From Chara braunii (lineage: Eukaryota; Streptophyta; Charophyceae; Charales; Characeae): a DNA stretch of 23,757 nt. How positions within the stretch are numbered: position 1 is the first letter of the stretch; every line of letters begins with the position of its first letter. Shown piece after piece: positions 16,554-23,757 of this stretch. The notes beneath the pieces are model-generated. The model was not told where the DNA came from, did no database searches, and saw only the letters and a program-made list of their open reading frames with translations. The position numbers were made by a program, and so were the translations under genes. The stretch spans positions 289,846 through 313,602 of the forward strand of contig BFEA01000863.1 of the NCBI GenBank assembly GCA_003427395.1, given 5' to 3'.

Positions 16554-17765
16554 GGTTCATGCTTAGTTGATCTTTCCTCTATGTGCATGTGCCTTTCACT
16601 AGTTCAATCTTCTCATTGTCGAGTTCATGTGTGATGTGATGTTCCGGTTCACACTTAGTTGATCTTCCCTCTATGTGCATGTGCATTTCACTAGTTCAAT
16701 CTCCTCATTGTCAAGTTCATGTATGTAGTGATGTTCCGGCTCATACTTAGTTGATCTTTCCTCTATGTGCATGTGTCTTTCACTAGTTCAATCTCCTCAT
16801 TGTCAAGTTCATGTATGTAGTGATGTTCTGGCTCATACTTAGTTGATATTTCCTCTATGTGCATGTGCCTTTTCACTAGTTCAAACTAGTTCAATCTTCT
16901 CATTGTCAAGTTCATGTATGTAGTGATGTTCCGGTTCATACTTAGTTGATCTTTCCTCTATGTGCATGCGTCTTTCACTAGTTCAATCTCCTCATTGTCA
17001 AGTTCATGTGTGCTGTGATGTTCCGGTTCACACTTAGTTGATTTTTTCTCTATGTGCATGTGCCTTTCACTAGTTCAATCTCCTCATTGTCAAGTTCACG
17101 TGTGTTGTGATGTTCCGGTTCACACTTAGTTGATCTTCCCTCTATGTGTATGTACTTTCCACTAGTTCAATCTTCTCATTGTCAAGTTCATGTGTGATGT
17201 GATGTTCCGGTTCATACTTAGTTGATCTTTCCTCTATGTGCATGTGCCTTTCACTAGTTCAAATTTTATCATTGTCAAGTTCATGAGTGTTGTGATGTTC
17301 CGGTTCATACTTAGTTGATCTTTCCTCCATGTGCATGGCCTTTTCACTAGTTCAATCTTCTCATTGTCAAAATTCATGGGTTTTGTGATGTTCCGGTTCA
17401 TACTTAGTTGATCTTTCCTCTATGTGCATGTGCTTTCCACTAGTTCAATCTTCTCATTGTCAAGTTCACGTGTGTTGTGATGTTCCGGTTCCTCTATGTG
17501 CATGTGCTTTCCACTAGTTCCATCTTCTCATTGTCAAGTTCATGTGTGTTGTGATGTTCTGATTCATACTTAGTTGATCTTTCCTATATGTGCATACGCT
17601 TTCCACTAGTTCAATTTTCTCATTGTCAAGTTCATGTGTGTTGTGATGTTCCGGCTCATACTTAGTTGATCTTTCCTCTATGTGCATGAGCTTTTCGCTA
17701 GTTCAATCTTCCCATTGTCAAGTTCATGTATGATGAAGTGTCCCACTTCATACTTAGTTGATCTC
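16545..17765. repeat. Satellite array C: 92-bp unit, about 13 copies
   Basis: CTTAGTTGAT recurs at 16562, 16654, 16746, 16838, 16941, 17033, 17125, 17217, 17310, 17403, 17569, 17661 and 17753. The spacing is 92 or 93 bp except where an 11-bp duplication (near 16880, CTAGTTCAAACTAGTTC) and a 19-bp deletion (near 17491) occurred. The unit includes GTTCCGGTTCATACTTAGTT, CTCTATGTGCATGTGC, CACTAGTTCAATCTTCTCA and TTGTCAAGTTCATGTG. Confidence 0.95.
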
Positions 17766-17772
17766 TCGCTTT

Positions 17773-17842
17773 GGGATGGGTGACCGACATTTGGCTGCTA
17801 CTACCATGGGATGGGTGACCGGCATTTGGCTGCTACTACGGG
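17773..17842. repeat. 35-bp tandem duplication
   Basis: GGGATGGGTGACCGACATTT and the following GGCTGCTACTA repeat after 35 bp with one change (GACC-GGC in the second copy), between satellite array C and the (CT)n tract. Confidence 0.85.
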
Positions 17843-17873
17843 GAGATGATTTGATTAGGATTAGAGGTCTCTT

Positions 17874-17878
<5 letters not shown>

Positions 17879-17956
<78 letters not shown>
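17879..17956. repeat. (CT)39 microsatellite
   Basis: Uninterrupted CT dinucleotides over 78 bp, with CT-rich flanks on both sides. Frames encoding Leu-Ser or Arg-Glu repeats here are artefacts. Confidence 0.95.
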
Positions 17957-17959
<3 letters not shown>

Positions 17960-18870
17960 ACTCTTTCTCTCTTTCTATCCTCTTCCCCTTGCCCCTTTTC
18001 TCCCTTCCTCTCACTTGGCATATGACTAACCCTTCTCCCCTCACTTGTTACACTGCCAGCAGTGCCAGGGTGCGAACGGTAAAAGAAATCAGACCTCACT
18101 TGGTGGAAAAAGAGGGCAAGGGAAGGGTAGCCGGTCCTTGTGCCACCAAGAAGGCAAAGGAAAGGACGTTTGAAAGAGTGGGAAAGAGGCGGAATCCGAG
18201 AGAAAATATAAGTTGAAGCAAGGTCAGTTTGACTCAACCATTTGCCCGTCTGCATGACTATGAGAAGAGGATGGGCTGATTGAGCAAAAGAGAGGGAACA
18301 AAAAGCACCCAAAGAACATGGAAAGATAGGCATGTGGGAAGGGCTATGTGTTGACCCCAATGGAGGATTGTATGGATTTTTGCTTTGTGTGGGACTGTGC
18401 AGGTAAGTGAAGGCTAGAGATGCCTTGAGCGGGATAGGGCCGGGAGGAACCGGGAGGCAAAAGGAAAAGGGAAGAGGGGCAAAGGGGCTACGGGACCCTT
18501 AGCATAAAGTCAATCCATGGAAATGACCTTTGCATTTGAGACTTGGAGTGTAAAGGAGAGAGTGAAATGCAATATGGCCGAGAGAAATGTGAAGTTGTGT
18601 GTGCATGCATGTAAAGGTCCCGAAAAGACTAAGGGGTCTGCGTCAATAGGGTTGAATGAGATGTACGAGACCCGATGGGTGCGTAGAGGCAAGGGGAAGG
18701 ACGACATCACCGCACCCCGATGACGCCGTAGGATCACAATGCTTAGGGAAATGGTGCGCGGCCTAAGGATGACGCTTAGCCTGCGCACAAAAGAATAAAA
18801 CTCTCAAAGAACCCCTTGACTGCCTGCTTATTGGAAGGAGCAATTGCTTGAAAACACAACCAAGAATAAA
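17957..18870. other. Unassigned purine-rich DNA with one long hairpin
   Basis: No gene recognised. The plus strand is A/G-rich, as in the palindrome-rich unit, which suggests common origin but proves nothing. A hairpin with 14-bp arms, two of them mismatched, lies at 18754-18788 (GTGCGCGGCCTAAG and CTTAGCCTGCGCAC, 7-nt loop). A consensus splice donor CAG/GTAAGT is at about 18402. Confidence 0.4.
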
Positions 18871-19282
18871 AAAAAATCAGCGTTGTCGAATGACCAGCGA
18901 GACTGCCACCCGGCGTGAGGGCTGAGCTACATCCCCAATGTCAAAGCTCTCTCGCGCGATGCACCCCCATCCATCTCAAAGCACTAGGTGGGGGTGACCC
19001 TGGGACGAATGGCCCGTGCCCTAAGCATGAGCGTGGGCGGGCCGAGCCAACTGGGACCCGCAGTGGGGTCGACTAAGGCTCGAAAGTCTACCGGGGTCTG
19101 GCCCTACAACGTGTAAGCGCGATCTGATCAACGCGGCCTACACGTGTCCACACGCGGGCGATTCGCGATCACTGATAAACTTGGCACCTCCCGTATCGGG
19201 ATAAAGTACGGAATTTAAACCAATAGGAATTTCCGCCACCATACCCGGAAATTCCCTTGTTAATCGAAGCACGATCGGATGT
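18870..19282. other. CpG-rich flank, no gene recognised
   Basis: The base composition changes near 18870 from purine-rich to GC/CpG-rich. I see no open frame, RNA gene or repeat worth naming; CGCGATC and ACGTGT-type short words are frequent. It appears to belong with the segment holding the 19283-19699 ORF. Confidence 0.4.
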
Positions 19283-19699
19283 GTGCGGAGGGTTCCCACT
19301 ACGCTACAGATAACAATCCGCTGGAATGACAAGATGTCGTACATCGCGGATCGGGAGAAATTGCGGGACCCAGAGTACCGAGAATACTGGGATGAAGAAC
19401 AACTTAGGCGGCAGGGGAATTTGAGAAATCCGCAATTCCCGTGTCTAACCGAGAACGACCGACTGTGTCCCAGGGACTTCCACCGCGCCATAACCAATGA
19501 CCCGAGGGGCCCCGACTACCCGACTACGTATAACACACAATATTTCATATCCCCCGGCTTCGTCGTTATCGCTACCAATTTCCCTCCCTTCCATCTCCTC
19601 CTCCCATACCACCAACTCATGGTGGTGCCGTGGAATTCCATAGCCCCGTATTGGCCCCACACGCCGTGCAGAAATTGCAGACGACGCGGCAACCGCTGA
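19283..19699 (+). CDS. Unrecognised 138-codon ORF in a CpG-rich segment
   Basis: I do not recognise this protein. Its composition is more protein-like than most frames here. The first half is charged and rich in R, E, D and W (SYIADREKLRDPEYREYWDE), the middle is polar, then comes a hydrophobic, Pro-rich stretch (SPGFVVIATNFPPFHLLLPY), and the end PYWPHTPCRNCRRRGN has a single CxxC. A W...P...CxxC layout is seen at the N-terminal end of some large plant/fungal transposase-like proteins. On that basis a fragment of a DNA transposon is one guess, at low confidence. A second in-frame ATG 17 codons in could be the start instead. The flanks (18870-19980) are also CpG-rich, unlike the AT-richer surroundings, so the segment may have a different origin. 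It may also be non-coding. Confidence 0.25.
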   Translation: MRRVPTTLQITIRWNDKMSYIADREKLRDPEYREYWDEEQLRRQGNLRNPQFPCLTENDRLCPRDFHRAITNDPRGPDYPTTYNTQYFISPGFVVIATNFPPFHLLLPYHQLMVVPWNSIAPYWPHTPCRNCRRRGNR

Positions 19700-20660
19700 G
19701 CCTCTGGAATTACGGAGCCTAACCATAACGCGCGACGTCAGTCACCACGCGTCCCCACCCGGAGGTCCGCCCCATAGAAATCGCAACCCTCACGAGCGGA
19801 CCCCTCCCGAACCGCCGTCACTAGAACGGGCGGGTCGGACGGCCTGAGATGCACCGCGCATACCATCTGCCTTATGCTGCACGACATAGACCGCCATCAG
19901 ACCGAAAGTAACCCGCCCCTTAGCCTCACTGCACCTATGCCCCTGGAACCTTGCCATAGGAGATCTCAGTTCTGACCTACTGCTACTGGGCCTCTAAAAT
20001 GCCAACTTTTTGTCTTCTTCTGCTCGGCCTCCAGTACCCGACACTTCTACCAACACTTCAGTGGTACCAGCCTACCTGCTACTTGAGTGTTTTTCCCATC
20101 TGCTGGCCTACCCCCGCTACTCGAGTGTTTTCCCCGCTGCAACCCTCAAAGTCACGACCACAGGTAAGTACCGGCCCTGCAGGGCCTTTCAACCAACAAG
20201 TACCCTTGCGGGTCACACACACTCTCAGCCGACAAGCACTCAGACAGGCATGCAAACCAGCAGGCACTCACACACACACAGACATGGAAATCACAGCAGA
20301 AAGCGGGAATCTCAGCAAGGCAGTCATTCCAGCGGCAAATCCCTGTTCTCAGTCTGTGTTTTTGGCGGGTCATTACAAAAAACAAAAAAAAAGCACAAAA
20401 AAAAAAAAAAAACACCACTTCAGAATATAAATCCCTCTCAATTTTGCTGCCATCCGATTCTCCTGCATCAGTGGTCGGGCGATGTCCCGCAGATGTCCCA
20501 AAGGTGTTTGTGGGACACAGTTTACTTTACTCCTCTGCTAGTGGAACCGTGCTCCGGGGTGCACAAGTTGAAATTTGAAAGGGACTACTCAATTTCATTT
20601 TATTTTTGCCCCCGCCAGTAGTAGTGGTGCTGATAAGAGCAGACACCACTAGCACCTGGG
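19700..20660. other. Unassigned DNA with an A-rich tract and short repeats
   Basis: No gene recognised. A 38-bp imperfect repeat (GCTACTTGAGTGTTTTTCCC, about 20078, and CTACTCGAGTGTTTTCCCCG, about 20117) is followed by a consensus donor (CCACAG/GTAAGTAC at about 20164) and the palindrome GGCCCTGCAGGGCC (20174-20187). A short CA-rich tract lies near 20268-20280. An interrupted A tract at 20376-20412 may be an old retroposon tail, but I found no target duplication. Confidence 0.4.
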
Positions 20661-20800
20661 GAGAGGCTGCATCTATTGGTGGGGAGCAGCACCTGCTGGA
20701 AAACGGGTCCAGCCTCCCATATACAAACTGAATTTGGGATGTAACAAACAGGATTGTATAAGGTTCCTGCCAGCAGGGATTGACTGAGCAGACAACTGGA
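20660..20800. repeat. Dispersed repeat, copy 1 (shared with 23055-23215)
   Basis: CATCTATTGGTGGGGAG is identical to the stretch near 23065. Both are followed by GCACCTGC, GGAAA(A/C)CGGGTCCA and TCCCA, and further on by GGATTGACTG(A/T)GCAG. The core CTGCTGGAAA(A/C)CGGGTCCAGC also occurs in the LINE 3' UTR near 1424-1444 in the same orientation. A LINE-3'-end-derived family on the minus strand is a reasonable inference. Confidence 0.65.
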
Positions 20801-21605
20801 GAGAGGGGGGAACCTCTTAATCGGCGCCAGATCCCTGCTGCTACACACTAGTTCCTCCCTTCCCCTGCTAACGAATGCATTGGAGACGAATAGCGCCACG
20901 TGAAACGGATTGTATTATCCAGAGCGGGTGAGGTGGTCGCTTACAACTCTGCGAAGCAGATCGTGATGCAAGAGGACTGCCGTAGAGCGTCCATCTTTTC
21001 CCGCTTAGGAAAGCGACGGCAGCTGTGAAATTATACGGTGAGGACAGAACACCACCTGCTCAAAAGCAAAGCAATTCTCTCCCCGCGCCTTGATACACGC
21101 AATTCCACAGGCGGAAAAGCTACCTTCTCAAAAAAAAAAGAAAAGAAAAAAGAAAAAAGAAAAAAAAAAAAAGCAAAGCTACCTTCTCTTCTCCAGTGCA
21201 CACAGAAAGGGAACAGACCACATTCCCATCCGCCGGGGCCGTACTGTTCCTGTTTTTCTCGTCCCCTATTCGCGGAAACATGATGCCACCGCCAGCGCAA
21301 AGCCTTTTGTGAAGCAAGGGGCGAGGGGCGGGTGGGGGATGGAAAGTACCTTTTTTTTTCTCGATTTATGCGTGTGTCATCGTTGCGCAGGGGCCTTCTC
21401 TGTATCGTTCCAATTTTAACGGATGTCCCCTTAGGTGGTACTTTCCGTAGGTGGTGCTTTCCCTTTTCTTTTCATCTTTATTTTTTCGTTTGTCTTCGAG
21501 GACGTGGGAGGCTGTGGAAGTGGCGGGTAGTGGCGGGTAGTGGCGGGAGAGCGGAGAAAGGAGCCTGCTGCGTCGTGCTAGTGTCACCTTCTACGATCCA
21601 GTCAG
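20801..21605 (+). promoter_or_regulatory. Upstream region of the phytol/farnesol-kinase-like gene
   Basis: This 800-bp region lies before the ATG of the kinase-like exon. No clear TATA box is present at a suitable distance. Visible structures are a poly(A)-only insertion (21116-21188), a 16-bp imperfect duplication TAGGTGGT(A/G)CTTTCC (21432-21463) and three tandem TGGCGGG words at 21521-21547. The last resemble the GGCGGGA core of E2F-type sites, by resemblance only. The transcription start cannot be placed from sequence. Confidence 0.35.
21116..21188 (+). mobile_element. Poly(A)-only retroposition insert with 14-bp target duplication
   Basis: AAAGCTACCTTCTC occurs at 21116-21129 and again at 21175-21188. 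Between the copies is only an A-rich tract (A runs with single G, 21130-21172). This is what a LINE-mediated insertion truncated to its tail would leave. Replication slippage would not duplicate a 14-bp unique word on both sides. Confidence 0.65.
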
Positions 21606-22646
21606 ATGGCGACTGTTGCGCGTGGACCGCATTTTGTCAAAGCACGTGAGACCGGTACAAGCGGCCGGTCGGCCAATTGTGCAAGAACTGCTCGGCATGC
21701 GGTAGATAGCCGTGTTGCAGCGATCCGGGGAGGGGTGAGAGACGTTCCCAACGTCTCTTCGCTTCGCTTCTCTTGTGAAGGAAGAGGGAGGGTGAAGGTT
21801 GCGGCCCTCGGTATCGTCGGGTACAGCAACCTAGATTGCTGTTGTCCGTATACCTCTTGTTTTTTATCCCATGGCGAAGTATCGCGATCGACGCTATCGT
21901 TCAGCGGGCTGGTGCATAAAGGACTGTGCAGCGGAGGACGCAGGAGGCCGAAGAAGAAGAAGACGAAAAGCAGATCTAGCGATCGTGGTGGTCTGCCTGG
22001 AGGAGCAAACAACAATTTTGTACGTCAAGTTGGCCGGCTGATTGACACTTCCTGTTCGCATGTCGTCGGGCAAGATGGGCTCTGCCAGGGGTGGAAAGGT
22101 TGCGGCGCATTTTCGATATCCGAGGAGAGCAAAGCCGCGCTCGCGAAAGTTATGAAAGTACTCTACAGCTTGAGTGGAAATGCAGGGACGTTCCTCCAGG
22201 GACGCGGGCTGGGTGGCTTGACACGTGGCATGCGATGTGGCCGTCGATCATCCTATCGTTCGTTGGGCGGCTCAACAATAAACAGGGGACCTGTACCTGT
22301 CTGGCTGGTGAATGCGCAGAGGAGGAGGGAAGCAGCGGGGCATGGAGGTGTTTCTCCAAGGACGGAGATCGGGGGTGGTGAGCAGGGCGAAGACCGAAGT
22401 TGGCGGGGCGAAGGCCGAAGTTGGCGCAGCGGAACGTGTGCGGCATTTTCGGGCGGCATGCTCTATCGTCCCCCGCGCATAGTGGCGGTGCCCCGCGCGA
22501 TGGCGCTGGCAGAGTGGGTACAGACGTCCGGGCTGTGGCACGATCCCTTGTTGCGGGATAGCCTCGTCGCAGTTGGCGCCGGCGTGGGAGCGACTATGGT
22601 GATAAGGTTTTTCGACACTCTGGTCTTGAAAGGGGTGATCGAGCAG
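21606..22646 (+). CDS. First coding exon of a phytol/farnesol kinase-like protein (partial gene)
   Basis: The ATG at 21606 (context CAGATGGCG) opens a frame that reaches GAGCAG/GTGAGA, a good splice donor, at 22646/22647, giving 347 codons. The last 48 residues resemble the N-terminal membrane region of plant phytol kinase (VTE5) and farnesol kinase: ALAEWVQTSGLWHD, DSLVAVGAGVGA and, most diagnostic, RFFDTLVLKGVIEQ. In this family an FDxLxxxxxIEQ segment directly precedes the conserved (L)SRKLVH stretch. That stretch would be in exon 2, which I do not find in the window. The first roughly 295 residues are Arg/Ser/Gly/Ala-rich, low in acidic residues and unlike any domain I know; they may hold a plastid transit peptide. 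The real start could be downstream. These enzymes phosphorylate phytol or farnesol from chlorophyll or prenyl turnover, feeding tocopherol synthesis in plastids. Family match is by memory of motifs, not by alignment. Confidence 0.55.
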
Positions 22647-22677
22647 GTGAGAAAAGCTGAGAATACCAACGGGGCTA

Positions 22678-22716
22678 GGGGGTAGGTGGGTGGCTGGGTG
22701 GGTGGGTGGTGGGTGA
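22678..22716 (+). other. G-quadruplex-capable tract at the start of intron 1
   Basis: At least five runs of three or more G separated by 1-7 bases (GGGTGGCTGGGTGGGTGGG and flanks) lie about 30 bp downstream of the proposed donor, on the sense strand. Confidence 0.6.
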
Positions 22717-22776
22717 CAGCAATGTGGGCGCTGGGAGGAGGGTGGGTGTGGGGTTTACGGGAGAGAGGGCAGGGAT

Positions 22777-22883
22777 GGCAAGTATACACGCAAGCAATGG
22801 CAGGTAAGGTTGGCAAGTATACACGCAGGCAATTGCAGGTAAGGTTGGCAAGTATACACGCAGGCAATGGCAGGCAACGGGTA
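22777..22883. repeat. 35-bp tandem repeat, 3 copies
   Basis: GGCAAGTATACACGCAGGCA starts copies at 22777, 22812 and 22847. Units one and two end GCAGGTAAGGTT, a splice-donor-like word; the third is diverged (GGCAGGCAACGG). Confidence 0.9.
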
Positions 22884-23054
22884 ACAGAAATGTGGACGAG
22901 GGATGGGGAATATATTCCGTCGGATGCCGTGTACAACTACCCTCCTTTCATGACCGTCTGGATAGAAGTATAAAGGGCAAGGCCCTGACTGCGGCACGTT
23001 TAGGCCTTGTCAGGGAAATGTGACCTGTTTATCCAGAATTGAGGGCTTGTCTGT

Positions 23055-23215
23055 CGGCCTGCTCCATCTATTGGTGGGGAGGGGCACCTGCGGAAACCGG
23101 GTCCATCGTCCCATTGATAAATCTTTTTTTACATCAAATTCTGCGTGCCATCATTTAGAAACTCATGGCGCTGGCAGCATTGATTGCCCTGGGTCTCAGG
23201 GGATTGACTGTGCAG
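23055..23215. repeat. Dispersed repeat, copy 2 (shared with 20660-20800)
   Basis: CATCTATTGGTGGGGAG, GCACCTGC, GGAAACCGGGTCCA and TCCCA appear in the same order and orientation as near 20670, and GGGGATTGACTGTGCAG further right matches GGGATTGACTGAGCAG of copy 1. The middle differs by indels. See copy 1 for the LINE link. Confidence 0.65.
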
Positions 23216-23516
23216 GGCCTACTGAAGGAGAAAATATACTGTCGGTAGCCTGGGAGGAAAGAACAGATTGCCAATTTGGACCGGGGGCCACCGGGACCCA
23301 TGGCTGTCCTTCCGTAAGGCTGTAGTTGTAAAGTCTATGCTAGAAAAAGCTCAGAAGCAGATGAATTATTAGGATAAAGTACCATCCCGCATACATTCCT
23401 CCAGGGCCAGCGGATGATGGGGGAAAGGATCAGTGAATTCCTGAGCTGGCCGCAATGGTTCCTGGGGTCCACCTTTGTTTTTATCGTAGATCTTGACTTG
23501 GAAATCAATTGAGCAA

Positions 23517-23588
23517 ATGAGCCTAGCTCAGTTGGTACGCTCATGAACTGGCAAAATACTGGCCTGTGTTCGAACCCAGCTGCAACCA
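23517..23588 (+). repeat. tRNA-derived sequence (SINE head or tRNA pseudogene)
   Basis: Box A TAGCTCAGTTGG (23524-23535) and box B GTTCGAACC (23568-23576) are perfect RNA polymerase III internal promoter matches at tRNA spacing (position 8 to 54 in 45 nt). The cloverleaf fails: acceptor ends ATGAGCC and TGCAACC do not pair, D-arm GCTC faces GCTC, and the T stem has mismatches. So it is not a working tRNA. A SINE head is likelier because the surrounding 23240-23600 is also gene-free repeat-like DNA, but I could not define a tail. Confidence 0.6.
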
Positions 23589-23757
23589 GGTCAACAAAAT
23601 AAAATAAGCATTACCTCTCAAGGCCGTTGCACTTTCCGAAAACACGAAGTTGGGACGATTTGCGGTGGACTTCAAAACATCCACCTTGAGATCATGCACT
23701 GGGGGTTGATACAGGTGCTATGCCAAGCATGAACCTGGTCATAATCATGGTCCTGGA

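Larger units (their letters stand above)
22647..23757 (+). other. Intron 1 of the kinase-like gene (acceptor not in window)
   Basis: The reading frame closes 39 bp past the proposed donor, and the next family motif (SRKLVH-like) is not encoded up to the window end in any frame I examined. The region holds a G-rich tract, a 35-bp triplicate repeat, a dispersed repeat copy and a tRNA-derived sequence, which suits an intron. Competing donor-like words (GCAG/GTAAGG) occur in the 35-bp repeats but lie beyond the stop. Confidence 0.45.

Noticed and set aside
16600-17740. Box-B-like GTTCAATCT in array C as tRNA or pol III genes
   Set aside because: No box A at the right distance and no cloverleaf; part of the satellite unit.
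15123-17765. CRISPR-like array
   Set aside because: Units are tandem without conserved-repeat/variable-spacer alternation, and the context is a eukaryotic nuclear genome.
17754-18360. Frames with Arg-Glu or Leu-Ser repeats (96-174 codons)
   Set aside because: Translation of the (CT)39 tract and its purine-rich flank.
20010-20621. 203-codon frame with Ser/Thr/His and poly-Lys
   Set aside because: Runs through CA-rich and A-rich tracts and a direct repeat, with a splice-donor consensus in the middle; not credible as a protein.
21602-22015. Minus-strand 137-codon frame opposite the start of the kinase-like exon
   Set aside because: Shadow of the longer sense frame; no motifs.
22463-22936. 157-codon minus-strand frame with Pro/Thr/Cys-rich repeats
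   Set aside because: Antisense to the kinase-like exon end, the G-rich tract and the 35-bp repeat; its composition follows from these.
23517-23588. Functional tRNA gene
   Set aside because: Acceptor, D and T stems do not pair, so only a tRNA-derived label is supported.

Overview
The window looks like a nuclear intergenic stretch of a photosynthetic streptophyte (land plant or charophyte alga). The evidence is a degenerate Ty3/gypsy chromovirus-type retrotransposon with an initiator-Met-type primer site, a plant-type LINE with the GGLGI and zf-RVT signatures, long microsatellites and satellites, and near the right end what looks like the first exon of a phytol/farnesol-kinase-like gene. No bacterial-style genes or operons are visible. 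A giant-genome charophyte such as Chara is my low-confidence guess. Ambiguous bases at 12299, 15272 and 15278 show that this is a draft assembly.

Layout. 1-1306: no gene, a degenerate 102-bp repeat and a 15-bp minisatellite. 1307-3458: LINE remnant on the minus strand, 5'-truncated, with its poly(A) tail at the left. 3459-4460: pyrimidine-rich spacer with a GC-rich hairpin block and a TATA box. 4461-12631: nearly complete but dead Ty3/gypsy element on the minus strand (3' LTR left, 5' LTR right) with gag, protease, RT, RNase H, integrase and a chromodomain-like tail in order, broken by stops, frameshifts and a short deletion inside RT. 12673-14911: a 2.2-kb unit with TGTTA...TAACA ends, preceded by a polypurine tract. 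I read it as a long LTR of a second element. It is packed with about 15 unrelated, near-perfect palindromes. 14936-17765: a (TTC)n tract followed by three satellite arrays of different sequence but almost the same period (91, 92 and 92 bp). 17773-18870: a 35-bp duplication, a (CT)39 tract and unassigned purine-rich DNA. 18870-19980: CpG-rich segment with an unrecognised 138-codon ORF. 19981-21605: unassigned DNA and the upstream region of the kinase-like gene, including a poly(A)-only insertion with a 14-bp target duplication. 21606-22646: probable first coding exon. 22647-23757: intron and repeats, including a tRNA-derived SINE-like sequence.

Apart from the kinase-like exon nothing looks like a working host gene. 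The most unusual signals are the palindrome array in the 12673-14911 unit and the satellite cluster next to it. Together they may be one large non-autonomous retroelement that builds satellites. That link is inference; the palindromes and periods are directly visible.
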